In this document: positions 9,946 through 18,670 of the stretch, piece by piece
Position numbering within the stretch: position 1 is the first letter of the stretch
How the letters are laid out: the number at the start of each line of letters is the position of its first letter
Origin: an uncultured Bacteroidota bacterium
GTDB taxonomy: Bacteria > Bacteroidota > Bacteroidia > UKL13-3
Assembly (NCBI GenBank): GCA_903850915.1
Contig: CAINMV010000024.1
Location: forward strand, 1 to 64,000
Reading direction: 5' to 3'
Length of the DNA: 64,000 nucleotides
Made by a program: the position numbers and the translations under genes
Notes under the pieces: generated by a model
The model's input: the letters and a program-made list of their open reading frames with translations, nothing else
Database searches by the model: none
What the model was told of the DNA's origin: nothing

Positions 9946-10177
9946 GAGTATCGAGATAATAATTCATCGAAATTCACCAATTATAGATACAGTTTAAAGT
10001 CATATTTTCTACAAAAAGCGTGGGAAAGTAGAATAGTGTATAGTAAATTGTGGTCTTTTGAATGCTTAATTTTGCTCATTTTCTTTTTTTTCAATAAAAA
10101 TATTTCAAAAAATAGAATAGATTCATTCTTAGTTGCTTCCATGCGAAATAAATACTAACAATCCTTTATCTTTTTTT

Positions 10178-10185
10178 TATTTTTG
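10178..10185 (+). promoter_or_regulatory. -7 promoter box of pckA
   Basis: TATTTTTG followed by C, matching TAnnTTTG, 29 bases before the pckA ATG. This implies a leader of roughly 20-25 bases. The 269-base gap between the acetyltransferase and pckA shows no other gene. Confidence 0.6.
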
Positions 10186-10214
10186 CATTCATAATCTAAA
10201 ACACCATCTATCCA

Positions 10215-11813
10215 ATGAATACCTCAGAAATCATTGAAAAAATTAGTGGCGCAGCTAATCATCTGCACCAAAATTTAAGTCCAGCCATACTTGTTGAACA
10301 TATTATACAACGTGGCGAAGGTAAAATCACCAGTACAGGTGCTATTTCAGGCGATACCGGCGAATTTACAGGGCGCTCTCCTAAGGATAAATTTACAGTT
10401 AAAGATAGTGTTACTGAAAATACTGTAAACTGGAATGACATCAACATCCCACTAAGCACCGAGAATTTCGACAACCTATTCAATAAAATGCTTGCGTATG
10501 TTAATGGTAAAGAGCTATATGTGCGTGATGCGAAAGCTTGTGCAGATAAAGATTACAACATTAACATTAAGGTTTTCACAGAACTTCCATTTCACAACCT
10601 TTTTGCAAATAACCTTTTTATTCGCCCAACAGCTGAAGAATGCGCAAGCATGGCGCACGATTGGGTAATATTTAATGTACCTTCTTTCCGTGCAGATGGA
10701 GCAGCGGATGGCGTGCGCCAGCATAATTTTGCGGCAATCGATTTCACAAAAAAGATGATCTTGATAGGCGGTACAGCCTATACTGGTGAAATCAAAAAGG
10801 GCATTTTCACCGTTTTGAATTATATACTACCACAAGACAGGCACACATTAAGCATGCACTGTAGTGCAAATATTGGCGAAGATGGCGACACCGCTATTTT
10901 CTTCGGATTAAGTGGTACAGGAAAAACAACGTTAAGTGCTGATCCACACCGCCCTTTAATTGGTGATGATGAGCATGGATGGGCAGCAGACAATACAATT
11001 TTTAACTTCGAAGGTGGATGCTACGCAAAGTGTATTGATTTAACCGAAGAAAAAGAGCCTGAAATTTTCCACGCCATCAGAGAAGGGGCTTTGGTAGAAA
11101 ATATTGAGTTTTTCTCTGGCACCAACGAAGTAGATTATAGCAATATTGTAAAAACAGAAAATACACGTTGCGCTTATCCTTTGGAGAACTTGAAAAATTT
11201 TGTTAGTCCTTCTGTCGGAAATAATCCAAAAAATATCTTCTTCTTAACCGCTGATGCTTTTGGTGTGTTGCCTCCAATAAGCAAACTAACAACTGAACAA
11301 GCAATGTATTATTTTATCAGTGGTTATACTGCTAAGGTTGCAGGGACAGAAGCTGGTGTTACAGAGCCACAAGCAACCTTCAGCGCCTGTTTTGGAAGAG
11401 CCTTTCTACCCTTACATCCAGGAAAATATGCATCTTTATTGGGCGAAAACCTAAAAAACAACCCTCAAATAAATGTTTACCTGATTAATACCGGATGGAG
11501 CGGTGGCGCTTATGGAACTGGATCAAGAATGAAGTTAAGCTTTACCCGTTCGATGATTACAGCAGCGCTTAAAGGACAATTAAATGATGTTTCTTATGAT
11601 ACACACCCTATATTTGGAGTGCAAATGCCTCAAAGTTGCCCTAATGTGCCTTCAGAAATATTGAACCCACGTAATACTTGGGCCGACAAATCGGAATATG
11701 ATGTTAAAGCAAATGATTTAGCCAAACGATTCAACGATAACTTCACAAAATATGCTGATGGTGTTACCTCCGATATTCTAGCTGCAGCACCAAAGGTACA
11801 AGCAGTGCAATAA
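10215..11813 (+). CDS. pckA: Phosphoenolpyruvate carboxykinase (ATP)
   Basis: A 532-residue cytosolic enzyme that converts oxaloacetate and ATP to phosphoenolpyruvate, CO2 and ADP, the first committed step of gluconeogenesis. The kinase-1a (P-loop) motif GLSGTGKTTLSADP is at 231-244, followed by the kinase-2 motif LIGDDEHGW with its Asp pair. FTGRSPKDKF at 51-60 carries the conserved oxaloacetate-binding Arg. Length matches the ATP-dependent family (about 530-540), and the sequence is not of the GTP type. The gene is monocistronic: its own promoter box lies upstream and a strong palindromic terminator lies directly downstream. Identification is secure. Confidence 0.98.
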   Translation: MNTSEIIEKISGAANHLHQNLSPAILVEHIIQRGEGKITSTGAISGDTGEFTGRSPKDKFTVKDSVTENTVNWNDINIPLSTENFDNLFNKMLAYVNGKELYVRDAKACADKDYNINIKVFTELPFHNLFANNLFIRPTAEECASMAHDWVIFNVPSFRADGAADGVRQHNFAAIDFTKKMILIGGTAYTGEIKKGIFTVLNYILPQDRHTLSMHCSANIGEDGDTAIFFGLSGTGKTTLSADPHRPLIGDDEHGWAADNTIFNFEGGCYAKCIDLTEEKEPEIFHAIREGALVENIEFFSGTNEVDYSNIVKTENTRCAYPLENLKNFVSPSVGNNPKNIFFLTADAFGVLPPISKLTTEQAMYYFISGYTAKVAGTEAGVTEPQATFSACFGRAFLPLHPGKYASLLGENLKNNPQINVYLINTGWSGGAYGTGSRMKLSFTRSMITAALKGQLNDVSYDTHPIFGVQMPQSCPNVPSEILNPRNTWADKSEYDVKANDLAKRFNDNFTKYADGVTSDILAAAPKVQAVQ

Positions 11814-11826
11814 CAATTCTAACCTT

Positions 11827-11866
11827 AATAGAAAAAGGCCTAGATTAATCTAGGCCTTTTTCTATT
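11827..11866. terminator. Bidirectional terminator, 40-bp perfect palindrome
   Basis: A perfect 40-base inverted repeat with no loop bases, containing AAAAAGGCCTAGATT and its complement. The A-run on one side and T-run on the other make it an intrinsic terminator on both strands, between convergent pckA and the MmcQ-like gene. It overlaps the last codons of the latter. Confidence 0.85.
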
Positions 11867-12224
11867 GTCGAAGCATTGCCATAACTTCCTCCTGATCCTT
11901 TTTGGGGAGGCTTGCCAACACCTGTAAATAGCTATGGTCAATCCACTCTTTTAGCTGTTTCCAACTTATGAAAGAATCAAATCTTATTGTATTCCAATGC
12001 TTTTTATTCATATGATAACCTGGGGTTACTGCATCAAATTGTTCTCGCAGTTCAATAGCAAGATCAGGTTCACATTTAAGGTTTACACTATTAAAATTAA
12101 CAATGTCAGCCAAGGCAAATATTTTTCCTTTCAGTTTAAACACCAAAGTCTGTTCATCAAATGGAAAATGTTCTGTAGCAAAGGGCTTGCTTAAGCAATA
12201 CTCACGAAAGGTTTCAATGTCCAT
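11862..12224 (-). CDS. MmcQ/YjbR family protein
   Basis: A 120-residue protein of the MmcQ/YjbR family, close to the family length of about 115-120. Family features: the start MDIETFREYCLSKPFATE, the strand FKLKGKIFALADI, LKCEPDLAIELREQ and the very characteristic GYHMNKKHWNTI. The family has a double-wing DNA-binding-like fold, but its function is not firmly established and I do not assign one. The stop codon lies inside the palindromic terminator shared with pckA. The upstream ccmB gene is on the same strand 79 bases away, so co-transcription is possible. Confidence 0.9.
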   Translation of the reverse strand: MDIETFREYCLSKPFATEHFPFDEQTLVFKLKGKIFALADIVNFNSVNLKCEPDLAIELREQFDAVTPGYHMNKKHWNTIRFDSFISWKQLKEWIDHSYLQVLASLPKKDQEEVMAMLRQ

Positions 12225-12303
12225 AGCTCTAATATATTGTTAAAGAAAGTGTCGTTCAGTATTCGAATGAATAAGCCTTGGTGGTTAATTTGCTTATGAA
12301 TAA

Positions 12304-12957
12304 CTATTCTTTCCAAGTTAATGGAAATAGAATAATAGATAAAACAACGAGCATAAGACTCAACGCACTAAGCACTAATACATTCGGCATAATAACTGAA
12401 GGATCTAGTCCGATGACGGCCCCTCTGCTTAATTTGATTATCACCATTATGCATGGAAATATTATCGGAATGCTTAACACTGGCATAAGTAAAGCACCGC
12501 TATTGGTTTTGGAAGCCAAGGCGGAAAGAAGGGTAAATGCTGCCCCCATACTAACACTGCCAAGCAACAATGCATAAATAAAATACAATTGTAACTCCAC
12601 CGGATTACCAAGAAACCAGCTGTATGTGGCATAACATAGTAAGCTCACAAAAATCATAAAACAAACATTGTAAATGACTTTCGAAATTATGACTGCTACA
12701 GGAGAAGCTAGCGTATAATAGTAAAGCTGCCGACCTCGCGCTTCTTGCATAAAACTTTTACTTACTGTAATAATAGCCGCAAAAAGTAAAATTATCCAAA
12801 ATAACGCGTTCCATGTTTCAGGGGATACTTCTTTAAAAGCAAGAAAGGCTGTAAAAACAGTGATTAAGGTATATACTACTATACCGTTAAAAGCATAGCG
12901 ATTTCGCCATTCAAGGGTAAATTCCTTAATTAATAATTGCTTTATGGTATTGAACAT
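12304..12957 (-). CDS. ccmB: Heme exporter protein B (CcmB-like)
   Basis: A 217-residue integral membrane protein with about six hydrophobic helices. It is of the CcmB family, the permease subunit of the ABC-type heme/cytochrome c maturation system. Family features: KEFTLEWRNRYAFNG near the start, the segment SFMQEARGRQLYYYTLASP and a glycine-rich ASKTNSGALLMPVLSIPI loop. CcmB acts with CcmA and CcmC; none of these is adjacent here, as the next gene is MmcQ-like. I chose the ATG at 12957 because the alternative at 12969 lies inside the TATTTTTG promoter box at 12967-12974. Confidence 0.85.
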   Translation of the reverse strand: MFNTIKQLLIKEFTLEWRNRYAFNGIVVYTLITVFTAFLAFKEVSPETWNALFWIILLFAAIITVSKSFMQEARGRQLYYYTLASPVAVIISKVIYNVCFMIFVSLLCYATYSWFLGNPVELQLYFIYALLLGSVSMGAAFTLLSALASKTNSGALLMPVLSIPIIFPCIMVIIKLSRGAVIGLDPSVIMPNVLVLSALSLMLVVLSIILFPLTWKE

Positions 12958-12966
12958 ATATAATAG

Positions 12967-12974
12967 CAAAAATA
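12967..12974 (-). promoter_or_regulatory. -7 promoter box of ccmB
   Basis: Minus-strand TATTTTTG followed by C, ending 9 bases before the ATG at 12957. This leaves almost no 5' leader and rules out the upstream ATG at 12969. Confidence 0.6.
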
Positions 12975-13135
12975 AACGAATACTATCAAAATTCAGGCAA
13001 AAATGATTATTAACCCTACGATTTCTGTTTTTTATTTTACGTTTGTAAAATAATTTTAGAAAGCAAGATTATGATTTTTCTCCTTTCAACGGCAATTTCG
13101 TTAATCTAATTGCATTTCAAGGCTGAAATAAAATA

Positions 13136-13167
13136 TTTGGGCATAAGTGTTAAAACATATATTTTTG
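13136..13167 (+). promoter_or_regulatory. Promoter of the universal stress protein gene (-33 and -7)
   Basis: TTTG at 13136-13139 and TATTTTTG at 13160-13167, separated by 20 bases. This is the best full match to the Bacteroidota TTTG-N19/20-TAnnTTTG consensus in the window. It points to the ATG at 13205 as the start. Confidence 0.7.
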
Positions 13168-13204
13168 AAAAAATCAAACTATTTTTTTTACCCCTTTGTT
13201 TAAC

Positions 13205-14059
13205 ATGAAAGATTTAACCAATACGTCAACAATACTAGTACCACACGACTTTACGGAAGTTGCAGATAATGCATTATTACATGCTAACTTACTGGCTAAG
13301 GTATTAAATAAACCAATTACAATTACCCACGTTGTTAAAACCGACAAAGAAAAAAAGACAGCACAAGAAAAACTAGATGCTATTGCCTTAAAAAATAAAT
13401 TAGATCATAATGTCGATACAACAACTTCCATTAGTTCAGGGGATTATCTTGAAAAAATAGGTGAGATTGCTGAAATCGTAAAAGCTACATTTGTAGTGAT
13501 GGGCACCCATGGTGTAAAAGGCATTCAAAAGCTAATTGGAAGTTATGCCTTAAAAGTAATTACCAATAGCAATGTACCTTATGTGGTAGTGCAAGCTGCG
13601 CCGGGAACGCATGACGGATTTAAAAATATAGTTCTACCTTTAGATTTCACTAAAGAATCTAAACAAAAACTAGATTGGGCTGTATATGTAGCCGAGCTCT
13701 TTGGATCTCGATTTCACATTGTTGCCGATTATGAAAGTGATGAGTTTACTGCAAAAGCCTTGAAAAACAACATTGCGTATGCCAAAAGTTATTTATCGAA
13801 TAATAACTTGCAGTATGATTTATATGAATTGGAAAAAAATAATCAAGGTTTGACCAAAGAAACAATTGCGCTAGCAAGTAAATTAAATGCCGATTTAATC
13901 GTGGTAATGACTACCATGGATAAGGGAATAAGCGAATATGTAATGGGGTCGCCTGAACAGGCCATAATCGCAAACGAAGCTCAAATTCCGGTAATGTGCA
14001 TTAACCCTATTGATATAATGAGAAGCAAGGATGGGCTATCGATTGCCAACTTTGCATAA
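13205..14059 (+). CDS. Universal stress protein, two UspA domains
   Basis: A 284-residue cytoplasmic protein made of two UspA domains in tandem. The first covers about residues 10-140, with the strand STILVPHDFTEVADNALLHA and the nucleotide-loop-like GTHGVKGIQKLIGS. The second covers about 145-275, with IVLPLDFTKESKQKLDWAVY; its loop DKGISEYVMGSPEQAI is more degenerate. In the first loop the spacing between the second Gly and GS is 8 rather than the usual 9, so ATP binding is likely but not certain. Usp proteins support survival under starvation and stress. An upstream TTG at 13196 is possible, but the ATG fits the promoter better. The 3' end is followed closely by the HD hydrolase gene. Confidence 0.92.
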   Translation: MKDLTNTSTILVPHDFTEVADNALLHANLLAKVLNKPITITHVVKTDKEKKTAQEKLDAIALKNKLDHNVDTTTSISSGDYLEKIGEIAEIVKATFVVMGTHGVKGIQKLIGSYALKVITNSNVPYVVVQAAPGTHDGFKNIVLPLDFTKESKQKLDWAVYVAELFGSRFHIVADYESDEFTAKALKNNIAYAKSYLSNNNLQYDLYELEKNNQGLTKETIALASKLNADLIVVMTTMDKGISEYVMGSPEQAIIANEAQIPVMCINPIDIMRSKDGLSIANFA

Positions 14060-14084
14060 ACAAACAAAAAAACGAATTGAATGT

Positions 14085-14672
14085 ATGAATTTTGAAGCTG
14101 TTGAAACTTATATTTTAAAGAAATTGGAGGAAGAACTTCCTAACCATTTATTTTATCATGGTCTTCACCATACGAAAGATGTTTTTAGTGCCGCTTTAAA
14201 TATCGCGTTAGAGGAAGGAATCACTGAATCGTCGGAACTCACTATGCTTAAAACAGCATCGCTTTACCACGACGCTGGATTCACTGTTGACTATCAGAAT
14301 CACGAAGAAAATGGATGTGTTCTGGCAAGAAAAACGCTGCCGGAATTCGGATTCACAACGAATGAAATCGAAACGATTTGTGGAATGATAATGGCTACAA
14401 AAATTCCGCAGAGCCCACAAAACAAACTCGAAGAAATTCTTTGTGATGCTGACCTCGACTATCTAGGAAGAGATGATTTCTATAAAATTGGAGATACCTT
14501 ATTTTCCGAGTTGAATTTTTTCAAGTTAGTTTCAGATCAACAGCAATGGAATCGCATTCAAGTCAGCTTTTTATCCAATCACAAATACTTTACTAACTAT
14601 GGAAGAAGTCATCGTGAAGGTCAAAAGCAATTGTACTTAAATGATATTAAAAAAGTGGTTGATGCCTATTGA
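14085..14672 (+). CDS. HD domain phosphohydrolase
   Basis: A 195-residue protein of the HD superfamily. The metal-binding signature is visible as HGLHHTKDV (first His), YHDAGF (His62-Asp63) and CDADLDYLG (final Asp). HD proteins hydrolyse phosphomonoesters or phosphodiesters, often of nucleotides or cyclic nucleotides; the substrate is not known here. An in-frame ATG at 14031 would lie inside the stress-protein gene, so I prefer the ATG at 14085, 25 bases after that gene's stop. The pair is probably one operon, ended by the hairpin at 14697-14731. Confidence 0.88.
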   Translation: MNFEAVETYILKKLEEELPNHLFYHGLHHTKDVFSAALNIALEEGITESSELTMLKTASLYHDAGFTVDYQNHEENGCVLARKTLPEFGFTTNEIETICGMIMATKIPQSPQNKLEEILCDADLDYLGRDDFYKIGDTLFSELNFFKLVSDQQQWNRIQVSFLSNHKYFTNYGRSHREGQKQLYLNDIKKVVDAY

Positions 14673-14696
14673 TAAGTGATTCATTAAAATTAATCT

Positions 14697-14731
14697 TAAG
14701 CCGACTTTCTATTTTTAAGTAAGTCGGCTTA
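14697..14731. terminator. Bidirectional terminator between the HD gene and yicC
   Basis: An 11-bp perfect stem (TAAGCCGACTT and its complement) around a 13-base loop, between two convergent genes. It is placed to stop transcription from both sides. Confidence 0.7.
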
Positions 14732-14741
14732 TCTATTTATA

Positions 14742-15614
14742 TTAGAGCACATTTAACAATTGCTCCTTAATTTTCTCCAACTCATCTTTCATTAATACAA
14801 CCATCTGCTGAATCTTAGAATCATTGGCCTTGCTACCCATGGTGTTTATTTCACGACCCATTTCCTGTGCCACAAAATTTAATTTACGACCACAATTTTC
14901 TTCATCCATTACTTCAACAAAATAAGTACAATGGTTTCTTAAACGTACCTTTTCTTCTGTAACATCTAAGCGCTCAATATAGTATATCAACTCTTGCTCA
15001 AACCTATTTTCATCAACTTTAATACGTTGCTTTATATCTGTTAAATCTTTTGTGATTCGCTCTCTAATGCTTAACAAACGCTGCGGTTCCAGAGCCTCTA
15101 CATCGTTTATTAATGATGATATATTATGAACACTTTGGCTTAATACCTTTTGCAATGCTGCACCCTCTTGAGTGCGAAATGAGATGAAGTGTTTTAATGC
15201 TGATTGGAGGCTTTCCATCACAAATTTAAAATCATCGTCGCTAATTTCATCATTAATAGATTTCATCACTTCTGGCAGCGACAATACATTTTGCATTAAG
15301 TTTTCATTAGGTAAAGCCAAGCGATTGGCTATATGCATAAGTTCACTCAAATAAGATTCAGCAAGCTGCGTATTTATCTTGCGAGCACTGGAGGCCACAT
15401 CTTTATATTCAACATTAATATTAACATTCACAGAGCCTCTTACCGTCTGCTTTGTTATCTCATTGCGAATCAAGAATTCTTTATTGTAAAGCTCTCTAGG
15501 CATACGCAAATTCACATCAAGCGCTTTGCCATTCACCGAACGGATATCTGTTTTTATTATAAAGCGTTGAAATTCTGTTATGGCCTGTCCATAGCCTGTC
15601 ATTGATAGTATCAT
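14742..15614 (-). CDS. YicC family endoribonuclease
   Basis: A 290-residue protein, the normal length for YicC. It starts with the family hallmark MILSMTGYGQA and ends with the conserved C-terminal domain (EEKVRLRNHCTYFVEVMDEE, GRKLNFVAQEMGREINTMGS). Family members are hexameric endoribonucleases; E. coli YicC cleaves RNA and contributes to small-RNA turnover. In many genomes it neighbours gmk (guanylate kinase), but here no gmk follows within the window. A TAACTTCG box lies only 6 bases upstream of the ATG, suggesting a leaderless transcript. Confidence 0.95.
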   Translation of the reverse strand: MILSMTGYGQAITEFQRFIIKTDIRSVNGKALDVNLRMPRELYNKEFLIRNEITKQTVRGSVNVNINVEYKDVASSARKINTQLAESYLSELMHIANRLALPNENLMQNVLSLPEVMKSINDEISDDDFKFVMESLQSALKHFISFRTQEGAALQKVLSQSVHNISSLINDVEALEPQRLLSIRERITKDLTDIKQRIKVDENRFEQELIYYIERLDVTEEKVRLRNHCTYFVEVMDEENCGRKLNFVAQEMGREINTMGSKANDSKIQQMVVLMKDELEKIKEQLLNVL

Positions 15615-15620
15615 AGGTCG

Positions 15621-15628
15621 CGAAGTTA
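15621..15628 (-). promoter_or_regulatory. -7 promoter box of yicC (TTCG variant)
   Basis: Minus-strand TAACTTCG followed by C; 6 bases separate it from the ATG. It is one of several TAnnTTCGC boxes in the window. Confidence 0.5.
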
Positions 15629-15836
15629 AAGGATATTTATGGATGCTGAAATACGAATGTAAAATTGAATCGCTTCTTCAAAAACCTACTTCATATTTAT
15701 TTAAGCTTAACTTTCACCGCAACATAAAAAGCAACCAAAAATCTTATCTTTTATAGTTAATACAGTGCAATTCACTCACTTAAGCTACTTAACAATCAAT
15801 ATAATCAGCCTTTTTTCATCTCCGTTGATTTTTGCG

Positions 15837-15844
15837 TAAATTCG
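15837..15844 (+). promoter_or_regulatory. -7 promoter box of the RluD-like gene (TTCG variant)
   Basis: TAAATTCG followed by C, 12 bases before the ATG at 15857. The same nine bases occur before the CstB-like gene and before gltX. Confidence 0.5.
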
Positions 15845-15856
15845 CATTGAATAAAA

Positions 15857-16951
15857 ATGTCAAAAAACAACCTACAAATGCATACAAATCATAAAGAAGA
15901 AATAGACGACATTGAGGAGGTCAGCACACCTGCTGAAACTTTCGAGATTCATAAGGTTATTGTAGATAAAGGGCAAGAGTCGCTACGAATTGATAAGTTT
16001 TTAACCGCACGCTTGCCAAATATCAGCAGAACAAGAATCTATCATGCTGCAAAAATGGGCATGGTGAAGGTAAATGATTTGCCAGTAGAGGTGAATTACA
16101 AAATAAAACCTTTGGATATTATCACGGTGTTTTATACACGTCCACCAGCAAACACTGAGTTGATTGCTGAAGACCTTCCCCTCAATATTGCCTACGAAGA
16201 TAATGATGTATTACTCGTGAATAAGGCCGCTGGCATGACTGTGCATCCGGGTGTAGCCACACGCAGTGGAACACTTGTAAATGCACTTGCTTTTCGCTAC
16301 GCCAACTTACCCAACATCGCTAATGGCGAAGGCCGTCCAGGTTTAGTGCATCGAATAGACAAATACACCACTGGCTTACTTGTGATTGCAAAAAACGAGA
16401 AGGCGATGGCATCACTTCAAAAACAGTTTTTCTTTCATACCATTCAACGTAAATACTGGGCTTTAGTGTGGGGCGATTTTACTGAAGATCAAGGCACAAT
16501 AAATGCCAACATCGGACGAAATCCTTCAGATCCCGTTACGATGATTGCCATGCAAGACGACACTTTTGGCAAAACTGCAATCACGCATTATAAAGTTATT
16601 GAACGGTTTCATTATGTAACGTTAATTGAGTGCCAGCTTGAAACCGGCCGTACCCATCAAATTAGAGCACACATGCGATATGCAGGACATCCGCTTTTTA
16701 ACGATGAAACTTACGGAGGCGCATCGGTATTGAAAGGGACTACATTTAGCAAGTACAAACAATTTGTAGAAAATTGTTTCTCGATTTGTTCACGCCAAGC
16801 GCTTCATGCCAAATCACTCGGCTTTAAGCACCCAGCCACTGGGGAAGAGGTGTTTTTTGAAAGTGAACTGCCTGACGACATGCGACTTGTGCTAGAGAAA
16901 TGGCGTAAATATGTTAATGCAACAATTGATGGGGAACTGCTTGGTAATTAA
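15857..16951 (+). CDS. RluA/RluD-family pseudouridine synthase
   Basis: A 364-residue RNA-modifying enzyme that isomerises specific uridines to pseudouridine. An S4 RNA-binding domain covers about residues 42-100 (LRIDKFLTARLPNISRTRI). The catalytic RluA domain follows, with the signature GLVHRIDKYTTGLLVIAKN (catalytic Asp168) and the later motif LETGRTHQIRAHM. Length and the N-terminal S4 domain fit RluD, which modifies helix 69 of 23S rRNA, but the exact target cannot be proven from sequence. The first 40 residues are an acidic extension not needed for the fold. A second RluA-family gene lies at 29918-30865. Confidence 0.93.
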   Translation: MSKNNLQMHTNHKEEIDDIEEVSTPAETFEIHKVIVDKGQESLRIDKFLTARLPNISRTRIYHAAKMGMVKVNDLPVEVNYKIKPLDIITVFYTRPPANTELIAEDLPLNIAYEDNDVLLVNKAAGMTVHPGVATRSGTLVNALAFRYANLPNIANGEGRPGLVHRIDKYTTGLLVIAKNEKAMASLQKQFFFHTIQRKYWALVWGDFTEDQGTINANIGRNPSDPVTMIAMQDDTFGKTAITHYKVIERFHYVTLIECQLETGRTHQIRAHMRYAGHPLFNDETYGGASVLKGTTFSKYKQFVENCFSICSRQALHAKSLGFKHPATGEEVFFESELPDDMRLVLEKWRKYVNATIDGELLGN

Positions 16952-17037
16952 TTTTAGCAGTTCAATTTATATGAAAAACCCATCTTAAATATAACATCAA
17001 TTATTATAGAATGCAAAATTAGAAATCATTACAATAA

Positions 17038-17544
17038 ATGGAAGAGATACTAATAAATAAAGTTGCACAGAGCAATCTAATTACATTCAACTTAGAAGAC
17101 CTATACGATAAGCACGAACGTGCTAGTTTCGATATGACGCAGTGCTTATTTCAAGGATTGATACTTCGTGAGAAAGACTTTCGCGCGTTTATTGAAACAC
17201 ATGATTGGGAGCAATATCGAAATAAAAATGTTTCTGTATTCTGCAGTGCAGACGCAATTATACCTACCTGGGCCTATATGCTATTGGCAAATAGGCTTCA
17301 ACCTACAGCTCACTTTGTGTACTTCGGCACACCACTTGAATTGGAAAATGTAATGCTAATTCGTTCACTTCAGCAAATTAAACCCGAAGACTATACTGAT
17401 CAGCGTGTTGTAGTGAAAGGCTGTGGAGAGATTAACATTCCAACAGCAGCATATGTTGAAGTCACCCGTCTCCTTACCCCATTTGTAAAAAGCATCATGT
17501 ATGGTGAACCATGCAGCACCGTGCCCATTTATAAAAAGAAATAG
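17038..17544 (+). CDS. DUF2480 family protein
   Basis: A 168-residue cytoplasmic protein of DUF2480, a family found mainly in Bacteroidota and of unknown function. Recognisable parts are LINKVAQSNLITFNLEDLY at the start, FQGLILREKDFR, ADAIIPTWAYMLLA and the C-terminal VEVTRLLTPFVKSIMYGEPC. No catalytic motif, signal peptide or membrane helix is visible. The next gene (DUF3089) starts 9 bases after the stop on the same strand, so the two are likely one operon, but that pairing does not reveal the function. Confidence 0.85.
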   Translation: MEEILINKVAQSNLITFNLEDLYDKHERASFDMTQCLFQGLILREKDFRAFIETHDWEQYRNKNVSVFCSADAIIPTWAYMLLANRLQPTAHFVYFGTPLELENVMLIRSLQQIKPEDYTDQRVVVKGCGEINIPTAAYVEVTRLLTPFVKSIMYGEPCSTVPIYKKK

Positions 17545-17553
17545 AACAAAACT

Positions 17554-18591
17554 GTGGCTCAGCGTATTCTTTTTATTTTTTATCTGCTTACGTTAGCAGT
17601 TTCTGGATTCTCGCAAAACGTTCTTATTCATACGCATTTCGACAAAACGAATATCCCTCCTGTACCAAACTACTCCAAAGAAGCAACATGGGCGGCTTTG
17701 CCCTTTAAAAAAGATTTAGCCGATAGCACCCCAATCGGACTTTACGATAATCAGACAAATGCTGATGTGGATGTGTTTTTTATTTATCCTACCTCATATA
17801 CCAATAAACCGAAGGACCGTTATACTTGGAATGCTGATGTAAACAATGCAACATTGAATCAAAAAACTTCACGAACCTCTATTCTATATCAAGCATCGAT
17901 TTTCAATGCATCTTGTCGAGTATATGCCCCATACTATAGGCAAGCGCATTACTCGGTATTTTTAACCAACGATAGTAATGATAGAAAGCAAGCCCTAAAC
18001 TTAGCTTATGAAGATGTGAAAGCGGCGTTTGAATTCTATCTTAAAAACTACAATAACAATCGACCAATAATTATTGCCTCGCATAGCCAAGGCACCGTTC
18101 ATGCAGTAAGGTTATTGCAAGAGTTTTTCATAAATCAGCCATTACAGAAGAAGCTAGTGGTAGCCTATATTTTGGGTATGCCTGTAAGTGCCAAAATGCT
18201 TCCAACTATACTTCCTTGCAAAGATTCACTGCAAACCAATTGTTTCAATTGTTGGAATACTTTTGAAAATAAATACGTCCCAAAGTTTTATAGTCTTGGC
18301 CTAAACCAAGCCATTTGCACCAATCCATTAAGTTGGAAACTCGATGAGAACTATGTGGATGCATCATATAACAAGGGTGCGATTATTAGACCATTCTCCA
18401 AAATACGGCCCAATTGCTGCGATGCCAAGGTAAATCAGGGTTTGCTTTGGGTAAAAAAACCAAACTTCCCGGGAAGTTTTTTTATTCGAACGCATATTTA
18501 CCATGCCGGTGATTTTAACTTTTATTATCTCGATATTCGAGAAAATGTAGCAACTAGAATTCGAGTGTACCTCAATAAAAATGTCAATTAA
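17554..18591 (+). CDS. DUF3089 family alpha/beta-hydrolase-like secreted protein
   Basis: A 345-residue protein with an N-terminal signal peptide (hydrophobic stretch to about residue 20, ending GFSQ). It matches DUF3089: DVFFIYPTSYTN, RVYAPYYRQA, AYEDVKAAFEFYLKNY and the nucleophile elbow IIASHSQGT with Ser178. The elbow is SHSQG rather than GxSxG, as is usual in this family. It is probably a periplasmic or outer-membrane-associated hydrolase of the lipase/esterase fold; the substrate is unknown. The start is a GTG 9 bases after the DUF2480 stop; no ATG precedes the signal peptide. Confidence 0.85.
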   Translation: MAQRILFIFYLLTLAVSGFSQNVLIHTHFDKTNIPPVPNYSKEATWAALPFKKDLADSTPIGLYDNQTNADVDVFFIYPTSYTNKPKDRYTWNADVNNATLNQKTSRTSILYQASIFNASCRVYAPYYRQAHYSVFLTNDSNDRKQALNLAYEDVKAAFEFYLKNYNNNRPIIIASHSQGTVHAVRLLQEFFINQPLQKKLVVAYILGMPVSAKMLPTILPCKDSLQTNCFNCWNTFENKYVPKFYSLGLNQAICTNPLSWKLDENYVDASYNKGAIIRPFSKIRPNCCDAKVNQGLLWVKKPNFPGSFFIRTHIYHAGDFNFYYLDIRENVATRIRVYLNKNVN

Positions 18592-18638
18592 ACTCCAATT
18601 AATTAACCTTTAACGCAAGTTTGCGCATAAATTAATAT

Positions 18639-18646
18639 TATTTTTG
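18639..18646 (+). promoter_or_regulatory. -7 promoter box of the thiolase gene
   Basis: TATTTTTG followed by C, 24 bases before the ATG. A TTTG at 18620-18623 is present but only 15 bases away, shorter than the usual spacing. Confidence 0.55.
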
Positions 18647-18670
18647 CACACTTAATAACCGAAGTTCCTC

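Noticed and set aside
9814-10158. A 114-residue plus-strand frame upstream of pckA
   Set aside because: It overlaps the 5' part of the acetyltransferase gene on the other strand, is rich in Phe, Leu and Ile from A/T-rich DNA, and ends before the pckA promoter box. No family resemblance.
12278-12577. A 99-residue plus-strand frame inside ccmB
   Set aside because: Antisense to the conserved CcmB transmembrane region; no motif.
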